This document shows positions 16,808 through 25,673 of a stretch of 64,000 nucleotides of DNA, in pieces. The notes beneath the pieces are model-generated. The model had not been told where the DNA came from. It saw nothing but the letters and a program-made list of their open reading frames with translations, and ran no database searches. The stretch covers positions 1 to 64,000 of the forward strand of contig CAVXAB010000049.1 in assembly GCA_963759545.1 (NCBI GenBank), written 5' to 3'. The stretch comes from Trebonia sp963759545 (lineage in GTDB: Bacteria > Actinomycetota > Actinomycetes > Streptosporangiales > Streptosporangiaceae). A program made the translations under genes and the position numbers. Within the stretch, counting starts at the first letter, position 1. Each line of letters begins with the position of its first letter.

Positions 16808-19047
16808 GCGGGGCTGTCGGGCAGCAGGTCAGCCGCGTGGACGGGCCGCTGAAGGTCACCGGCACCGCGCGGTACTCGGGCGAGATCACGCTGCCCGACC
16901 TGGCCTACGCCCAGATCGTCGGCGCCGAGGTAGCGAGCGGCCGGGTCACCATCGACACCTCGCAGGCGGAACGCGCACCGGGCGTGGCCGGGATCCTCAC
17001 CCAGCACAACACGCCGAAGGTGAACCAGGTGCCGCTGGTCCCGTCGCTGCTGGGCGGCCCGGCGCCGGGCGAGACGTTCTTCCCCATGCAAGACGACGTC
17101 ATCCACTATGCCGGGCAGCCGGTCGCCGTCGTGGTGGCCGACACCCTTGAGCAGGCACAGCACGCCGCTACCCTGGTCCGGGCCAGCTACGCGGAGGCGC
17201 CTTCCGTCACCACGATCGACCAGGGACGCGGTGACGCGTACGAGCCTGAGCGGATCTTCGGCGGGCTGATACCCGGCAGTGTCCGGCGCGGGAACGTCCA
17301 GGACGGGCTCGCGGCCGCCGACCTGCGCGTCGACGCGTCCTTCCGCTTCGCCGCCAACCACCACAACCCGATCGAGGCGCTGACCACGATGGCAGCCTGG
17401 GACGGCGACCAGCTCACGCTTTATGACTCCTGCCAGGGAATCAAGGCCGTGCAGGTGACCGTCGCCGCGCTCCTCGGGCTGTCCTTGTCCAAGGTCCGGG
17501 TGCTGACCCGCTTCGTCGGCGGGGCCTTCGGCTGCAAGGCGATGGTCTGGCCGCACGTCACCCTGACCGCGCTGGCCGCCCAGCACGTCCGGCGGCCGGT
17601 CCGGCTCGCGCTGCCGCGCGGGCAGATGTTCACTTCGTGCGGGCACCGCGAGGAGCAGGAGCAGCACATCCAGCTGGGAGCGACCAGTGCGGGCAAGCTG
17701 ACCGCGATCAGGCACCACAAGATCTCGGTCACCTCCCCGTTCGACGACTGGGCCGAGCCCGCCTTCGGCGTCGCCTCGCAGCTGTATGACAGCCCCGCCT
17801 TCGAGGGCGTGCACCGGCTGGTCCGTGGCAACACGATGACACCGACGTTCACCCGCGGACCGGGCGAGGCGGCGGGCGTGTTCACCCTCGAGTGCGCGAT
17901 GGATGAGCTGGCCAGCCAGCTGCAGGTCGACCCGGTTGAACTGAGGCTGCGCAACCTGGCCGAGGCCGATCCCAACACCGGCAACCCGTGGTCAAGCTAC
18001 GGCCTGCGGGAATGCCTGCAGCGCGGCGCGTCGAGGATCGGGTGGGAGCACCGTAACCCGGCGCCGCGCTCCGAGCGTGACGGGAACTGGCTGATCGGCA
18101 CGGGGATGGCCGCCGCCGCGTACCCGGTGGCGTTCTTCATGCGCACCCAGCGGGCCCGCGCCCAGCTGTACGCCGACGGCACCGCCGTCGTGCAGACCTC
18201 CGCGCAGGAATTCGGCACCGGCATGACGACGGTGCTGACCCAGGTGGCCGCCGACGCGCTCGGCATCGGCCTTGGCGATGCGCGCGTGGAGGTCGGCGAC
18301 ACCGATTACCCGGCCACCGGGTCCCCGGTGGGCTCGAACGGCGCGATGATGGTCAGCGCCGCCGTGCACAACGCTGGCATCGCCGTGCGCGACCAGCTGA
18401 TCGCGCTGGCAGTCGGGGACGCGCAGTCGCCGCTGCACGGCGCCGACCCCGCCGCGGTTACCGTGGCCGGCGGGCGGATGGCCCTGGCCGGCGATCCGGG
18501 GACCGGCGAGACCTACGCCGCCGTGATGGAACGGCACCGGATGAACGACGCCGAAGCCATCGGCAGCTGGGACCCGCCGCCGCTGGACACCCCGTACGGC
18601 CTGCTGACCTTCGGTGCCCAGTTCGCGAAGGTGGCGGTTGACGCGGACCTGGGCATCATCCGGGTCAGGCACATGGTCGGCGCCTTCGCTCCCGGCCGGG
18701 TACTCAACCCCAAGACCGCCCGCAGCCAGCTCATGGGCGGCATGCTCTGGGGCATGAGCCAGGCCCTGCTCGAGGGCACGCACATGGACACCCGTCATGG
18801 CCGCTGGGCGAACGCCAGCCTGGGCGACTACCTGGTTCCGGTCAACGCCGACGCGCCCGACGTCGACGTCGAACTCATCGAGGTGGCCGACCAGGTGACC
18901 GGCCCGCTCGGCGTCAAGGGCGTCGGCGAGATCGGGCAGGTAGGCTCCTCGGCCGCGATCGCCAACGCGGTCTACCACGCCACCGGCTACCGGGTCCGCG
19001 AACTGCCTATCGCCGTCGAGCACCTGCTGCCGCACTTGCGGAAATGA
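16804..19047 (+). CDS. Aldehyde oxidoreductase molybdenum-binding subunit, PaoC-like
   Basis: Large catalytic subunit, 747 residues, overlapping the FAD gene as ATGA. The order of motifs fits the xanthine-oxidase family: GTARYSGEITLPDLAYAQIV (N-terminal ferredoxin-contacting domain), FVGGAFGCKAMVW (Moco loop), TRGPGEAAGVFTLECAMDEL, TSAQEFGTGMTTVLTQVAAD, GSNGAMMVSAA, and the catalytic Glu in GVKGVGEIGQVGS close to the C-terminus. Together with the 4Fe-4S-type FAD subunit this points to a PaoABC-like aldehyde oxidase rather than xanthine or CO dehydrogenase. No XdhC/PaoD chaperone gene is present here. Confidence 0.92.
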   Translation: MSGAVGQQVSRVDGPLKVTGTARYSGEITLPDLAYAQIVGAEVASGRVTIDTSQAERAPGVAGILTQHNTPKVNQVPLVPSLLGGPAPGETFFPMQDDVIHYAGQPVAVVVADTLEQAQHAATLVRASYAEAPSVTTIDQGRGDAYEPERIFGGLIPGSVRRGNVQDGLAAADLRVDASFRFAANHHNPIEALTTMAAWDGDQLTLYDSCQGIKAVQVTVAALLGLSLSKVRVLTRFVGGAFGCKAMVWPHVTLTALAAQHVRRPVRLALPRGQMFTSCGHREEQEQHIQLGATSAGKLTAIRHHKISVTSPFDDWAEPAFGVASQLYDSPAFEGVHRLVRGNTMTPTFTRGPGEAAGVFTLECAMDELASQLQVDPVELRLRNLAEADPNTGNPWSSYGLRECLQRGASRIGWEHRNPAPRSERDGNWLIGTGMAAAAYPVAFFMRTQRARAQLYADGTAVVQTSAQEFGTGMTTVLTQVAADALGIGLGDARVEVGDTDYPATGSPVGSNGAMMVSAAVHNAGIAVRDQLIALAVGDAQSPLHGADPAAVTVAGGRMALAGDPGTGETYAAVMERHRMNDAEAIGSWDPPPLDTPYGLLTFGAQFAKVAVDADLGIIRVRHMVGAFAPGRVLNPKTARSQLMGGMLWGMSQALLEGTHMDTRHGRWANASLGDYLVPVNADAPDVDVELIEVADQVTGPLGVKGVGEIGQVGSSAAIANAVYHATGYRVRELPIAVEHLLPHLRK

Positions 19048-20222
19048 ACGGCATCGCGCCGCGCCGCGCTGATTTCCGTGGCAGCGGCGCGGATTCACCG
19101 CTGCCGGAGCGGCCGCTGCTGACCACCCCGCCTCGCCTGCAGCCACCGGACGTGGCCAGGCAGCAGCGGCAGCGGCTCGCGGCCCAGCCGTGGCTCGGGC
19201 TCGGCGGCCTGCTGCTCACCGCGGTCGTGTTCTTCGCCCTCGCGCTCGGCACCGGAAGCACCGCGACCGCGCTGCTCATTCTCGGGCCGATCTCGACGTT
19301 CGCGCTGCCGGCCGTGGCCATGATCGCGTTCTGGTGGAATGACTGGCCAGGCTCCCGCCTGTCCGTGCCATGGACCGGCTTGGTCGACACCGCCGCGATC
19401 ATCGTCGCCGCGATCGTACTCAGCATCGCCGGCCAGGCCATCGTGGAGCGGCCCGACGTCCGCGCGGTCTTCGAGACCGCGCCAGGCCCGGCGACCTTTC
19501 CAGCGACGCTGCCCCTGGCCGGCGCCGCCTTCACGGCCATGCTCCAGCTATCGCTGCCCTGCGAGCGCTGGCCGCTCGGCGGCATCGGACGGCTGTGGTC
19601 CGGAGTCGCGGCGCTGGCGCTGTCCTGGGCGATCGGGATCGGCGCCTACTTCCTGTTCGTCAACCTCGATGCCGTGCCTGCCGCCGAACGAGCCGCCGCC
19701 GGGCTGCGCAATCCTGGCGGCCCCGTACCGGCGCCAGACTTCGGCTCGGCGCTTATCGCCGTCGGGGTCTGGCAGGCGCTGTTCTTCATCGGCATGCGCG
19801 GCTGGCCCGTCAACGTCATAGCCCGCAGGCCGCGGCGCCTGATCGCCGGCAACATCCTCGTCATCGTCCTTGGCGCGCTTACCTACCTGCTGCTGCGCGA
19901 CGTCGCCGGTTGGCAGCCGGACGCCATCGGCGCCGCCTGCGGGTGCGTTATCGCCGCCGTCCTCGTCGTCGGCATGCTCTTCGAAGGCTGGCCCGCCACC
20001 CGGCTGTCGCCCGCCAGGGGGCGCCTGCTTACCCTGCTCCTCACGGCCCTGGTAGCGGTCGCGCTCGACCGTGTCCTGGCCGCCTACGCCAACGGAGTGA
20101 GCTGGACGAGGGCCACCCCGGAAGACTGGGTAACCACCGCCGCGCTTAGTTTCCTCGGTCTCGGCATCATCTCGCACGTGGCCGTGGGGCTCCGCTGGCC
20201 GTTCGCCCTAAAGACCAAGTAA
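19044..20222 (+). CDS. Hypothetical polytopic membrane protein in the pao-like operon
   Basis: 392 residues, starting at an ATGA overlap with the large subunit, so translationally coupled. After a 45-residue cytoplasmic N-terminus rich in Arg and Pro there are about ten hydrophobic segments, e.g. GLLLTAVVFFALALG, AAIIVAAIVLSIAG, LALSWAIGIGAYFLFV and ILVIVLGALTYLLLRDVAG. I recognise no family. The position suggests a partner of the oxidoreductase (membrane anchor, electron acceptor contact or aldehyde transport), but that is inference from coupling only. Confidence 0.75.
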   Translation: MNGIAPRRADFRGSGADSPLPERPLLTTPPRLQPPDVARQQRQRLAAQPWLGLGGLLLTAVVFFALALGTGSTATALLILGPISTFALPAVAMIAFWWNDWPGSRLSVPWTGLVDTAAIIVAAIVLSIAGQAIVERPDVRAVFETAPGPATFPATLPLAGAAFTAMLQLSLPCERWPLGGIGRLWSGVAALALSWAIGIGAYFLFVNLDAVPAAERAAAGLRNPGGPVPAPDFGSALIAVGVWQALFFIGMRGWPVNVIARRPRRLIAGNILVIVLGALTYLLLRDVAGWQPDAIGAACGCVIAAVLVVGMLFEGWPATRLSPARGRLLTLLLTALVAVALDRVLAAYANGVSWTRATPEDWVTTAALSFLGLGIISHVAVGLRWPFALKTK

Positions 20223-20244
20223 GGGCCGCTGATCTTGCGGGTGC

Positions 20245-20262
20245 GGCCGGGACTTCCCGGCC
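20245..20262. terminator. Terminator after the pao-like operon
   Basis: GGCCGGGA-CT-TCCCGGCC forms a tight GC stem 22 bases after the membrane-protein stop and before the convergent glycosyltransferase stop. Confidence 0.55.
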
Positions 20263-20352
20263 CGGTCCAACATCACCATCATCCCGAACGTCTGGTGGTG
20301 ACTCTCCCGGCGAGCCAGGGTGCGCTATCGCCCACTGGCCTGCGCGGTGATG

Positions 20353-21729
20353 TTAGCGGGGGGTTTGCTCGGGCTGGTCGGTGGAGGCGGCCATCCGGAC
20401 GGCGGCGACGGTGTCGTGCCAGCTGCGGGGGTCCGTGAACTTCTGGCCGGTGAGCGCGGCGGCCTTCATCAGGCCGTCCTTCAGTGCGGCCGGGTCGGCC
20501 GGCGGCACGAACACCGCCCCGGCGTACCCGCTGGCGGCCTCGGGCAGGCCGCCGACGCTGGTGACGACGATGGGCAGGCCGAGGCTCATCGCGGCGTGCA
20601 GGATGCCGCTGCTTGACGAGCGCCGGTAGGGAAGGACGGCCACGTCGGCGTGGGCGAAGGCGGCGGCGGCGACCTCGTCCGGCACGTACTCGTTGACGAA
20701 CGTGATGCGGTCGGCGTGCGGGCTTGTGGCGATGAGGCGGGCGGGCTCGGTGCAGCCCTCCCAGGTTTCGCCGACCACGGTGAGCCAGAACCGCTCCGCC
20801 TCTTCCCTGGGCAGGGCGTTGAAGACGCGGAGCAGGTCTTCCAGCCCCTTATACGGGCGGATGAGGCCGAAGAACAGCAGATTTACCGTGCCGTCCGACT
20901 TCGGGGCGGTGCGGACCTTGGTAATCGCGGCGGTGATGGCCGGGTCGGCTGTTTCCTGCACGTCGCGGTATTGGTCGTAGGGGCCGTGCGGGACCAGGGC
21001 GACGCGCATGTCCATCGGCCCGTAATTCGATTCGAACAGCTGCCAGTCGGACTTGGAGTGGACGATGGCGCCGTGCGCGAGCCGGATCAGGGCGCGCAGC
21101 CCCCAGCGGCCGTAGCCGCGGGCGAGCGCGAGCCCGGCCTCGCCGGGGTCTTGCAGCTCGTGCAGTTCGATGACGACGCGCATCCCGGCCAGGCGCGCGG
21201 CGACGGCGAGCAGCAGGTAGGTGTGCAGCGTGGCGACCGTCCACCACTGCAGGACCAGTACCTTGGGCCGGCGTGAGCGCAGGAACCGCAGGGCCCTGGC
21301 CAGGGAGGTGCCCCACCACCAGTCGATCCCGTCGAAGACCGAGACGCCGGCGGCGTACTGCATGCTCGCCCGCTTCAGCCCGACGCGCGCCTTGCCCGGG
21401 TAAAGCAGCCGCGGGAGCAGGCGGCGCAGCAGGATGACGCTGGTATCGCACTGGTCGTCGGCCATGGAGTTAGCCAGGCGGCAGGTGTAGTAGCTGATCC
21501 CGGAGGTGAACCGCCAGCCCGGGCCGACCAGGCAAACCGACAATGGCGAGTCATCGCCTTCAGCCGCGGCGACTTCACCGGCTATGTGACCGCGCGCCGC
21601 CTCCGCCGGCTCGTCCGGTGACAAATTCCGGGCGAGGACGCTATGCTCACCCTGCACTGTCCCGGTCGACTCAAATGGCGGCTGAAGTCCGCGAGTAGTC
21701 ACGTCGCACCTGTTCTGCTGATCATTCAA
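20353..21729 (-). CDS. Glycosyltransferase family 4-like
   Basis: 458 residues. A GT-B fold is supported by VCLVGPGWRFTSGISYYTCR at the acceptor side, VVIELHELQDPGEAG, FFGLIRPYKGLEDLLRVF at the start of the donor domain, and SSSGILHAAMSLGLPIVVTS with GGLPEA for nucleotide-sugar binding. About 65 N-terminal residues before the fold are not conserved-looking. The ATG at 21729 has no clear ribosome site, only AT-rich DNA upstream, so an internal start is possible. The gene stands alone; neighbours give no clue to the glycan. Confidence 0.85.
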   Translation of the reverse strand: MNDQQNRCDVTTRGLQPPFESTGTVQGEHSVLARNLSPDEPAEAARGHIAGEVAAAEGDDSPLSVCLVGPGWRFTSGISYYTCRLANSMADDQCDTSVILLRRLLPRLLYPGKARVGLKRASMQYAAGVSVFDGIDWWWGTSLARALRFLRSRRPKVLVLQWWTVATLHTYLLLAVAARLAGMRVVIELHELQDPGEAGLALARGYGRWGLRALIRLAHGAIVHSKSDWQLFESNYGPMDMRVALVPHGPYDQYRDVQETADPAITAAITKVRTAPKSDGTVNLLFFGLIRPYKGLEDLLRVFNALPREEAERFWLTVVGETWEGCTEPARLIATSPHADRITFVNEYVPDEVAAAAFAHADVAVLPYRRSSSSGILHAAMSLGLPIVVTSVGGLPEAASGYAGAVFVPPADPAALKDGLMKAAALTGQKFTDPRSWHDTVAAVRMAASTDQPEQTPR

Positions 21730-21968
21730 TTTCTATTTACAAATCAAAGATGCTGCTTTAGTCGCATCAATTGACGGGCAGACGCTGTGGCCAACCATCA
21801 GCGGCGCACTTGAAGAGTGAGCTCCACGCCTCTGGTCGACCGGTCTGTCCGCAGGCAAGTGTTCTCCTGCGGCGCCGATCTCGCCGATCTCGCAGATCTC
21901 GCCGGATGCGGGCACTGACACGCGTGCCGGCGGCGGGGCGGTGTGAGAGTCGGCGCCCGGGCCAGGGG

Positions 21969-22215
21969 TTACCCTGCGGAGCGCCCTGCTAGGGCCATCG
22001 CCCCGAATGGCGGCTGGTCCCCCTGCTCGGGGATGATCCAGAGCCGCATCATCAGGCAGTCGATCCAGCCGCTGGTCAGGCTTCTGCGCCCGCGGCGCCC
22101 GCAGCGCACGGATGGAACTGCCCTTGCCAACGGTGCTGACGGATGTGATCTCGGCCGTCGCGCGACGGCCCTTCTTGCGCAACTCCTCCAGGAGCTGCTT
22201 GTGCTTGAACAGCAT
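21969..22215 (-). pseudogene. DUF3592-like small protein, frameshifted and C-truncated
   Basis: ATG 22215 follows AGGGGAAG. The first 34 residues (MLFKHKQLLEELRKKGRRAT, then AEITSVSTVGKGSSIRA) look like the start of small actinobacterial proteins with a repeat-type DUF3592-like fold. A shift then moves to another frame, which reads SLTSGWIDCLMMRLWIIPEQ and GDQPPFGAM before TAA at 21969. The conserved second half of such proteins is missing, so unlike most frame breaks in this window this gene also seems truncated. Family assignment is by resemblance only. Confidence 0.45.
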
Positions 22216-22536
22216 CGGAAACTTCCCCTCGCGCAGGCCTCGCCAGGTGACTGTGGGCAAACTATCGCACGAGCCCGGGGGACGACGCGAAGCTAGTGTC
22301 CAAAAAGTTGCGATTCGTCGGCGAGTGCCTTGAACTCCACGGGCTTACCCGGGACTCGCGCCCAGGCGGAAGCTGGTGACTTGCCCGCCGCTGATCGTCC
22401 CGGCCCCACTGCTCTCCACCCGGGCCTTCCAGCGCTGACCGCACGAAGCTGGCTCCCGGTTTGGCTCCCAGATTCCGCCGGTATCTCCCGGAGGGTAAGA
22501 AGCTGGCAAAGAGCCACAGAGGTCAAGGAGCGTGCC
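22216..22536. other. Gap with no gene recognised
   Basis: Between the DUF3592-like start and the SRPBCC start. The only clear element is the AAGGAG ribosome site at 22525-22530 for the rightward gene. Promoters for two divergent genes must lie here, but I see no palindrome or repeat. Confidence 0.5.
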
Positions 22537-22999
22537 ATGGCCACCATCCATCTTCACCAGACGACCACTGCGACTCCCGGGCAGTTCGTCGCCGGCCTCA
22601 CCGACTTCGGGCCGGGCAGAAAGGAGCTGTTCCCCAATAGCGCTGACGGCTATCTCAAGGTGCACGACCAGGGCCCCGACTGGGCCGACGTCACCGAGGG
22701 CTCGAACGGCATCTGGGAACGCCTGCGCTACGACTGGTCCAACCCCGGGCGCATCACGATGACGACCACCGACTCCAACACGTGGGGAGGTCACTCGGGC
22801 CATACCTATACCCTTACGCCCCGGCCCGGCGGGAGCACCGACGTGGACGTCGTCGGTCCGCGAGGGCAAGAACCTCAAGGGCCGGCTGATCGAGGTCCTG
22901 GCGGCGGCCGGCGGCAAGCGCGTCCTGGGCAAGGCGCTGGCCAGCACCACCAAGGCCATCGAGGCCCGGAACTACCCAAGGACAGCGGAGAGTGCCTGA
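22537..22999 (+). CDS. SRPBCC (START-like) family protein, frameshifted
   Basis: Small ligand-binding helix-grip protein, about 154 residues when repaired. ATG 22537 follows AAGGAG. The N-terminal half reads HLHQTTTATPGQFVAGLTDF, WERLRYDWSNPGRITMTTTD and HTYTLTPRPGGSTDVDV. An extra base near 22856 shifts the frame. The second half (VREGKNLKGRLIEVLAAAGG, KRVLGKALASTTKAIEARNY) carries the long C-terminal helix of polyketide cyclase/START proteins and stops at 22997-22999. No function can be given beyond small-molecule binding or cyclase-like chemistry. Confidence 0.7.
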
Positions 23000-23123
23000 C
23001 CTGGCCTTCGACGCCTACCTGCTATCGCGGACCAGGTCGGACTTCTCCGGTCAACGGCGCACGCGAGACCGCGCCTCCCGGCGCCGGTGTGCCCAGTTAC
23101 ACCGGCGCCCCGCACGTCAGCGT

Positions 23124-24017
23124 TCAGCCGTTATCTCCGAGGGTGACCTGAATGGTCCGTTCGTCGGTGCCGCGGATGATGGTGAGTGCGATGGTGCCGC
23201 CCCGTGCGGCTTGGAGTGCGTCGAACAGGTCGTCGGGAGTGCGTATCGGTTGACCCGACGCCGCCACGATCAGGTCACCCTGGGCGACACCCGCGCGGGC
23301 GGCCGGGCTGTCGTCCACCACGTCGCGGATGAGCAGGCCATCGGTCTCGGGTAGCCCGACGGCGCGGCGGAGCCGCCTGGCCACGAAGTTAGGCGCGATG
23401 GCAACGCCGAGCCTTGGCGATTGCGCTGATTCCCCCTGGGCGAGGGCATCGACCCGGCCCCGTAGTGCCTCGTCGGCGGGTATGGCCAGGTAGAAGCCCT
23501 CGCCGAGGCGGTTGGTGTTGATCCCGAGCAGCTGCCCCGCAGCGGTGAGAACCGGGCCACCCGAGGAGCCGGGCAGCAGCGGGGCGGTGTGCTCGAGGCT
23601 GCCGGTAATGCGTCGGCCGCGGGGACCGCGGAAGGTCCGCTCGACGCCGGAGACGAACCCGAACGTCACCCGTAGCCCGCGCCCGCCCGGGTTGGCCAGG
23701 GCGAACACCGGTGTCCCGATCTCCGCGGGCGCCGCGTCGGCCCACGGCAGTGCGGGGGCCCCGCTGGTGTCGACGCCGATGACGGCCAGGTCGCCGTCGA
23801 TGTCGTGCCCGGCCACGTTCCCCTCGGCGGTGCGCCCGTCGGCGAAGGTGACCGTCACCCGGTCGCCGCGTACGTTGTGCGCGTTGGTGAGGACCTGGCC
23901 CTCGCCGAGCACGATGCCTGAGCCAGCGCCCCAGCGCTGCCCGACGCCCACAACCGAGGCCCCGGCCCCTTCTGCTAGCTGCCTGATGCTTGCCCCGATC
24001 TCATCGAGGTTCGTCAT
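23124..24017 (-). CDS. Trypsin-like serine protease with PDZ domain (HtrA/DegP type, no signal)
   Basis: About 297 residues from ATG 24017, behind GGAGG with 8-base spacing. The catalytic triad is visible: His in VLTNAHNV (about residue 47), Asp in DIDGDLAVIGVD (about 76) and Ser in PLLPGSSGGPVL (about 152). One PDZ domain follows (GLLIRDVVDDSPAARAGVAQ; GQPIRTPDDLFDAL). There is no signal peptide or membrane segment, so unlike classical HtrA it should be cytoplasmic. Divergent from an HxlR regulator across an AT-rich palindrome, so probably under its control. Confidence 0.88.
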   Translation of the reverse strand: MTNLDEIGASIRQLAEGAGASVVGVGQRWGAGSGIVLGEGQVLTNAHNVRGDRVTVTFADGRTAEGNVAGHDIDGDLAVIGVDTSGAPALPWADAAPAEIGTPVFALANPGGRGLRVTFGFVSGVERTFRGPRGRRITGSLEHTAPLLPGSSGGPVLTAAGQLLGINTNRLGEGFYLAIPADEALRGRVDALAQGESAQSPRLGVAIAPNFVARRLRRAVGLPETDGLLIRDVVDDSPAARAGVAQGDLIVAASGQPIRTPDDLFDALQAARGGTIALTIIRGTDERTIQVTLGDNG

Positions 24018-24036
24018 GCCTGCCACCTCCAGTAAG

Positions 24037-24056
24037 TAGTAACTTGCAAATTACTA
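24037..24056. promoter_or_regulatory. HxlR-type operator candidate between htrA-like and hxlR-like genes
   Basis: TAGTAA-C-TTGCAA-A-TTACTA is a 20-bp palindrome with one mismatched pair, in a strikingly AT-rich stretch. GTAAC/TTAC spellings resemble known HxlR-family sites. It sits 20 bases before the protease start and 38 before the regulator start, so it can control both. Confidence 0.65.
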
Positions 24057-24093
24057 TTAACTCGTCAGAAGTCAACGGGGCTAGGATCAGCCC

Positions 24094-24525
24094 ATGGCTG
24101 AATCCGAGCTGGAACTCTCACCGCTCGCCGAGGCGCTGGCCCGGGTCGGCGACCGGTGGACACTGCTGGTGGTGGAAGCGCTGCTGCCCGGCCCGCAGAG
24201 GTTCAACGAACTTCTCAGCCTGATCCCTGGCATCGCGTCGAACATCTTGTCCGAACGCCTCAAGCGGCTCGAACGCGACGGACTGCTGATTGCCCGGCCC
24301 TACTCCCAGCGGCCACCCCGGGCCGCCTACCAGCTGACCGCCGAGGGCGCCGAACTCGCCGGGGCGCTCTTGCTGCTCGCGCACTGGGGGACCCGGCACA
24401 CCGATCCGGCGGACGCCCCACGGCACCTCACCTGCGGTACCCCTATCGAGGCCCGCTGGTACTGCCCGACCTGCGACCAACTCGTTGACCACGAGCCGCA
24501 CAACGCCCAGACGCACTACGTGTAA
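24094..24525 (+). CDS. HxlR family winged-helix regulator with C-terminal Cys motif
   Basis: 143 residues. The HxlR core is clear: VGDRWTLLVVEALLPGPQRF, NELLSLIPGIASNILSERLK, RLERDGLLIARPYSQRPPRA. The C-terminus adds TCGTPIEARWYCPTCDQLVD, where CPTC plus a nearby Cys and His could bind zinc. Redox- or thiol-reactive Cys are typical of HxlR sensors, so an electrophile or redox signal is plausible. Divergent from the HtrA-like protease, which is its likely target. Confidence 0.87.
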   Translation: MAESELELSPLAEALARVGDRWTLLVVEALLPGPQRFNELLSLIPGIASNILSERLKRLERDGLLIARPYSQRPPRAAYQLTAEGAELAGALLLLAHWGTRHTDPADAPRHLTCGTPIEARWYCPTCDQLVDHEPHNAQTHYV

Positions 24526-24746
24526 CGAGCAACGGCCAGCAGACCCAGATGCGCGCGCCGGCGGCCGGCCGCCCGCCTTCGACCCCGCACACCCGGCGCC
24601 GGTAGGCCGCGGGGATGGCGGGGATATGACTTGCGGCATATGCGCGCCGCCGAAGTTCTGGCCGGGCGGCAGACGCCTTGCCGGGCGCCTGATTCCTAAC
24701 GTTGGAAGTGCCGGAGACGCCGGCGAAACCAACGGAGGACGACGCG

Positions 24747-25673
24747 ATGATCGAGGTAAAGAACCTTGGCAAGCGGTACGGGGACAAAGTGGCGGTCGAC
24801 GGGCTCGATTTCGTGGTTCAGCCCGGCATCGTCACCGGTTTTCTCGGCCCGAACGGGGCCGGTAAATCCACCACAATGCGGATGATCGCCGGACTGGACG
24901 AGCCCACCTCCGGCCGGGTGCTGGTAAACGGCAGGGACTACCGCGCGGTGCAGGCACCGATGGCCGAGCTGGGCATCCTGCTTGAGGCCAGGTCGATGCA
25001 CACCGGCCGGTCGGCTCGCAATCACCTGCTGGCGCTGGCCCAGACCAACGGGGTCAGCCAGCGCCGGGTCGATGAGGTGATCGACATGGTCGGCCTGGGT
25101 GAGGTGGCCCGCAAGCGGGTCGGCGGGTTCTCCCTCGGGATGGGCCAGCGGCTGGGTATCGCGTCGGCGATGCTTGGCGATCCGCGGGTGGTGGTCCTGG
25201 ACGAGCCGGTCAACGGGCTGGACCCGGAGGGCGTGCTGTGGATAAGGAACCTGCTCAAGGGCCTGGCGGCCGAGGGGCGCACGGTATTCGTGTCCTCGCA
25301 CCTGATGAGCGAGATGGCGCTGACCGCGACCCGGCTGGTGGTGATCGGCCGCGGCCGGCTGATCGCCGACACCACCGTCGACGAGTTCGTGGCCCGCGCC
25401 GGCGGCGGGGGCGTCACCGTGCGCACCCCGCAGGCAGCCCGGCTGCGCGAGCTGCTGCTCGGCCCGGACATCACCGTGACCAGCCAGCAGTCCGACCTCC
25501 TGACGGTGCAGGGCCTGAGCGCCGAGCAGATCGGCCAGACCGCCTGGCAGGCTCGCCTGCCCGTTTACGAGCTAACCCCGCAGCAGGCCTCGCTCGAGGA
25601 AGCGTTCATGCGGCTTACTGACGACTCCGTCGACTTCCGTTCCCACAACACCACCCAGGAGGTGGCGGCATGA
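24747..25673 (+). CDS. ABC transporter ATP-binding protein (DrrA/CcmA type)
   Basis: 309 residues from ATG 24747 after CGGAGGA. Walker A is FLGPNGAGKSTTMRMIAG, the signature is FSLGMGQRLGIASAML and Walker B is VVVLDEPVNGLD. A C-terminal extension of about 90 residues ends in LTPQQASLEEAFMRLTDDS, typical of exporter ATPases. Its stop overlaps the permease start. With the permease it forms a two-component efflux system, and the histidine kinase and regulator downstream probably sense the exported compound. Confidence 0.9.
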   Translation: MIEVKNLGKRYGDKVAVDGLDFVVQPGIVTGFLGPNGAGKSTTMRMIAGLDEPTSGRVLVNGRDYRAVQAPMAELGILLEARSMHTGRSARNHLLALAQTNGVSQRRVDEVIDMVGLGEVARKRVGGFSLGMGQRLGIASAMLGDPRVVVLDEPVNGLDPEGVLWIRNLLKGLAAEGRTVFVSSHLMSEMALTATRLVVIGRGRLIADTTVDEFVARAGGGGVTVRTPQAARLRELLLGPDITVTSQQSDLLTVQGLSAEQIGQTAWQARLPVYELTPQQASLEEAFMRLTDDSVDFRSHNTTQEVAA

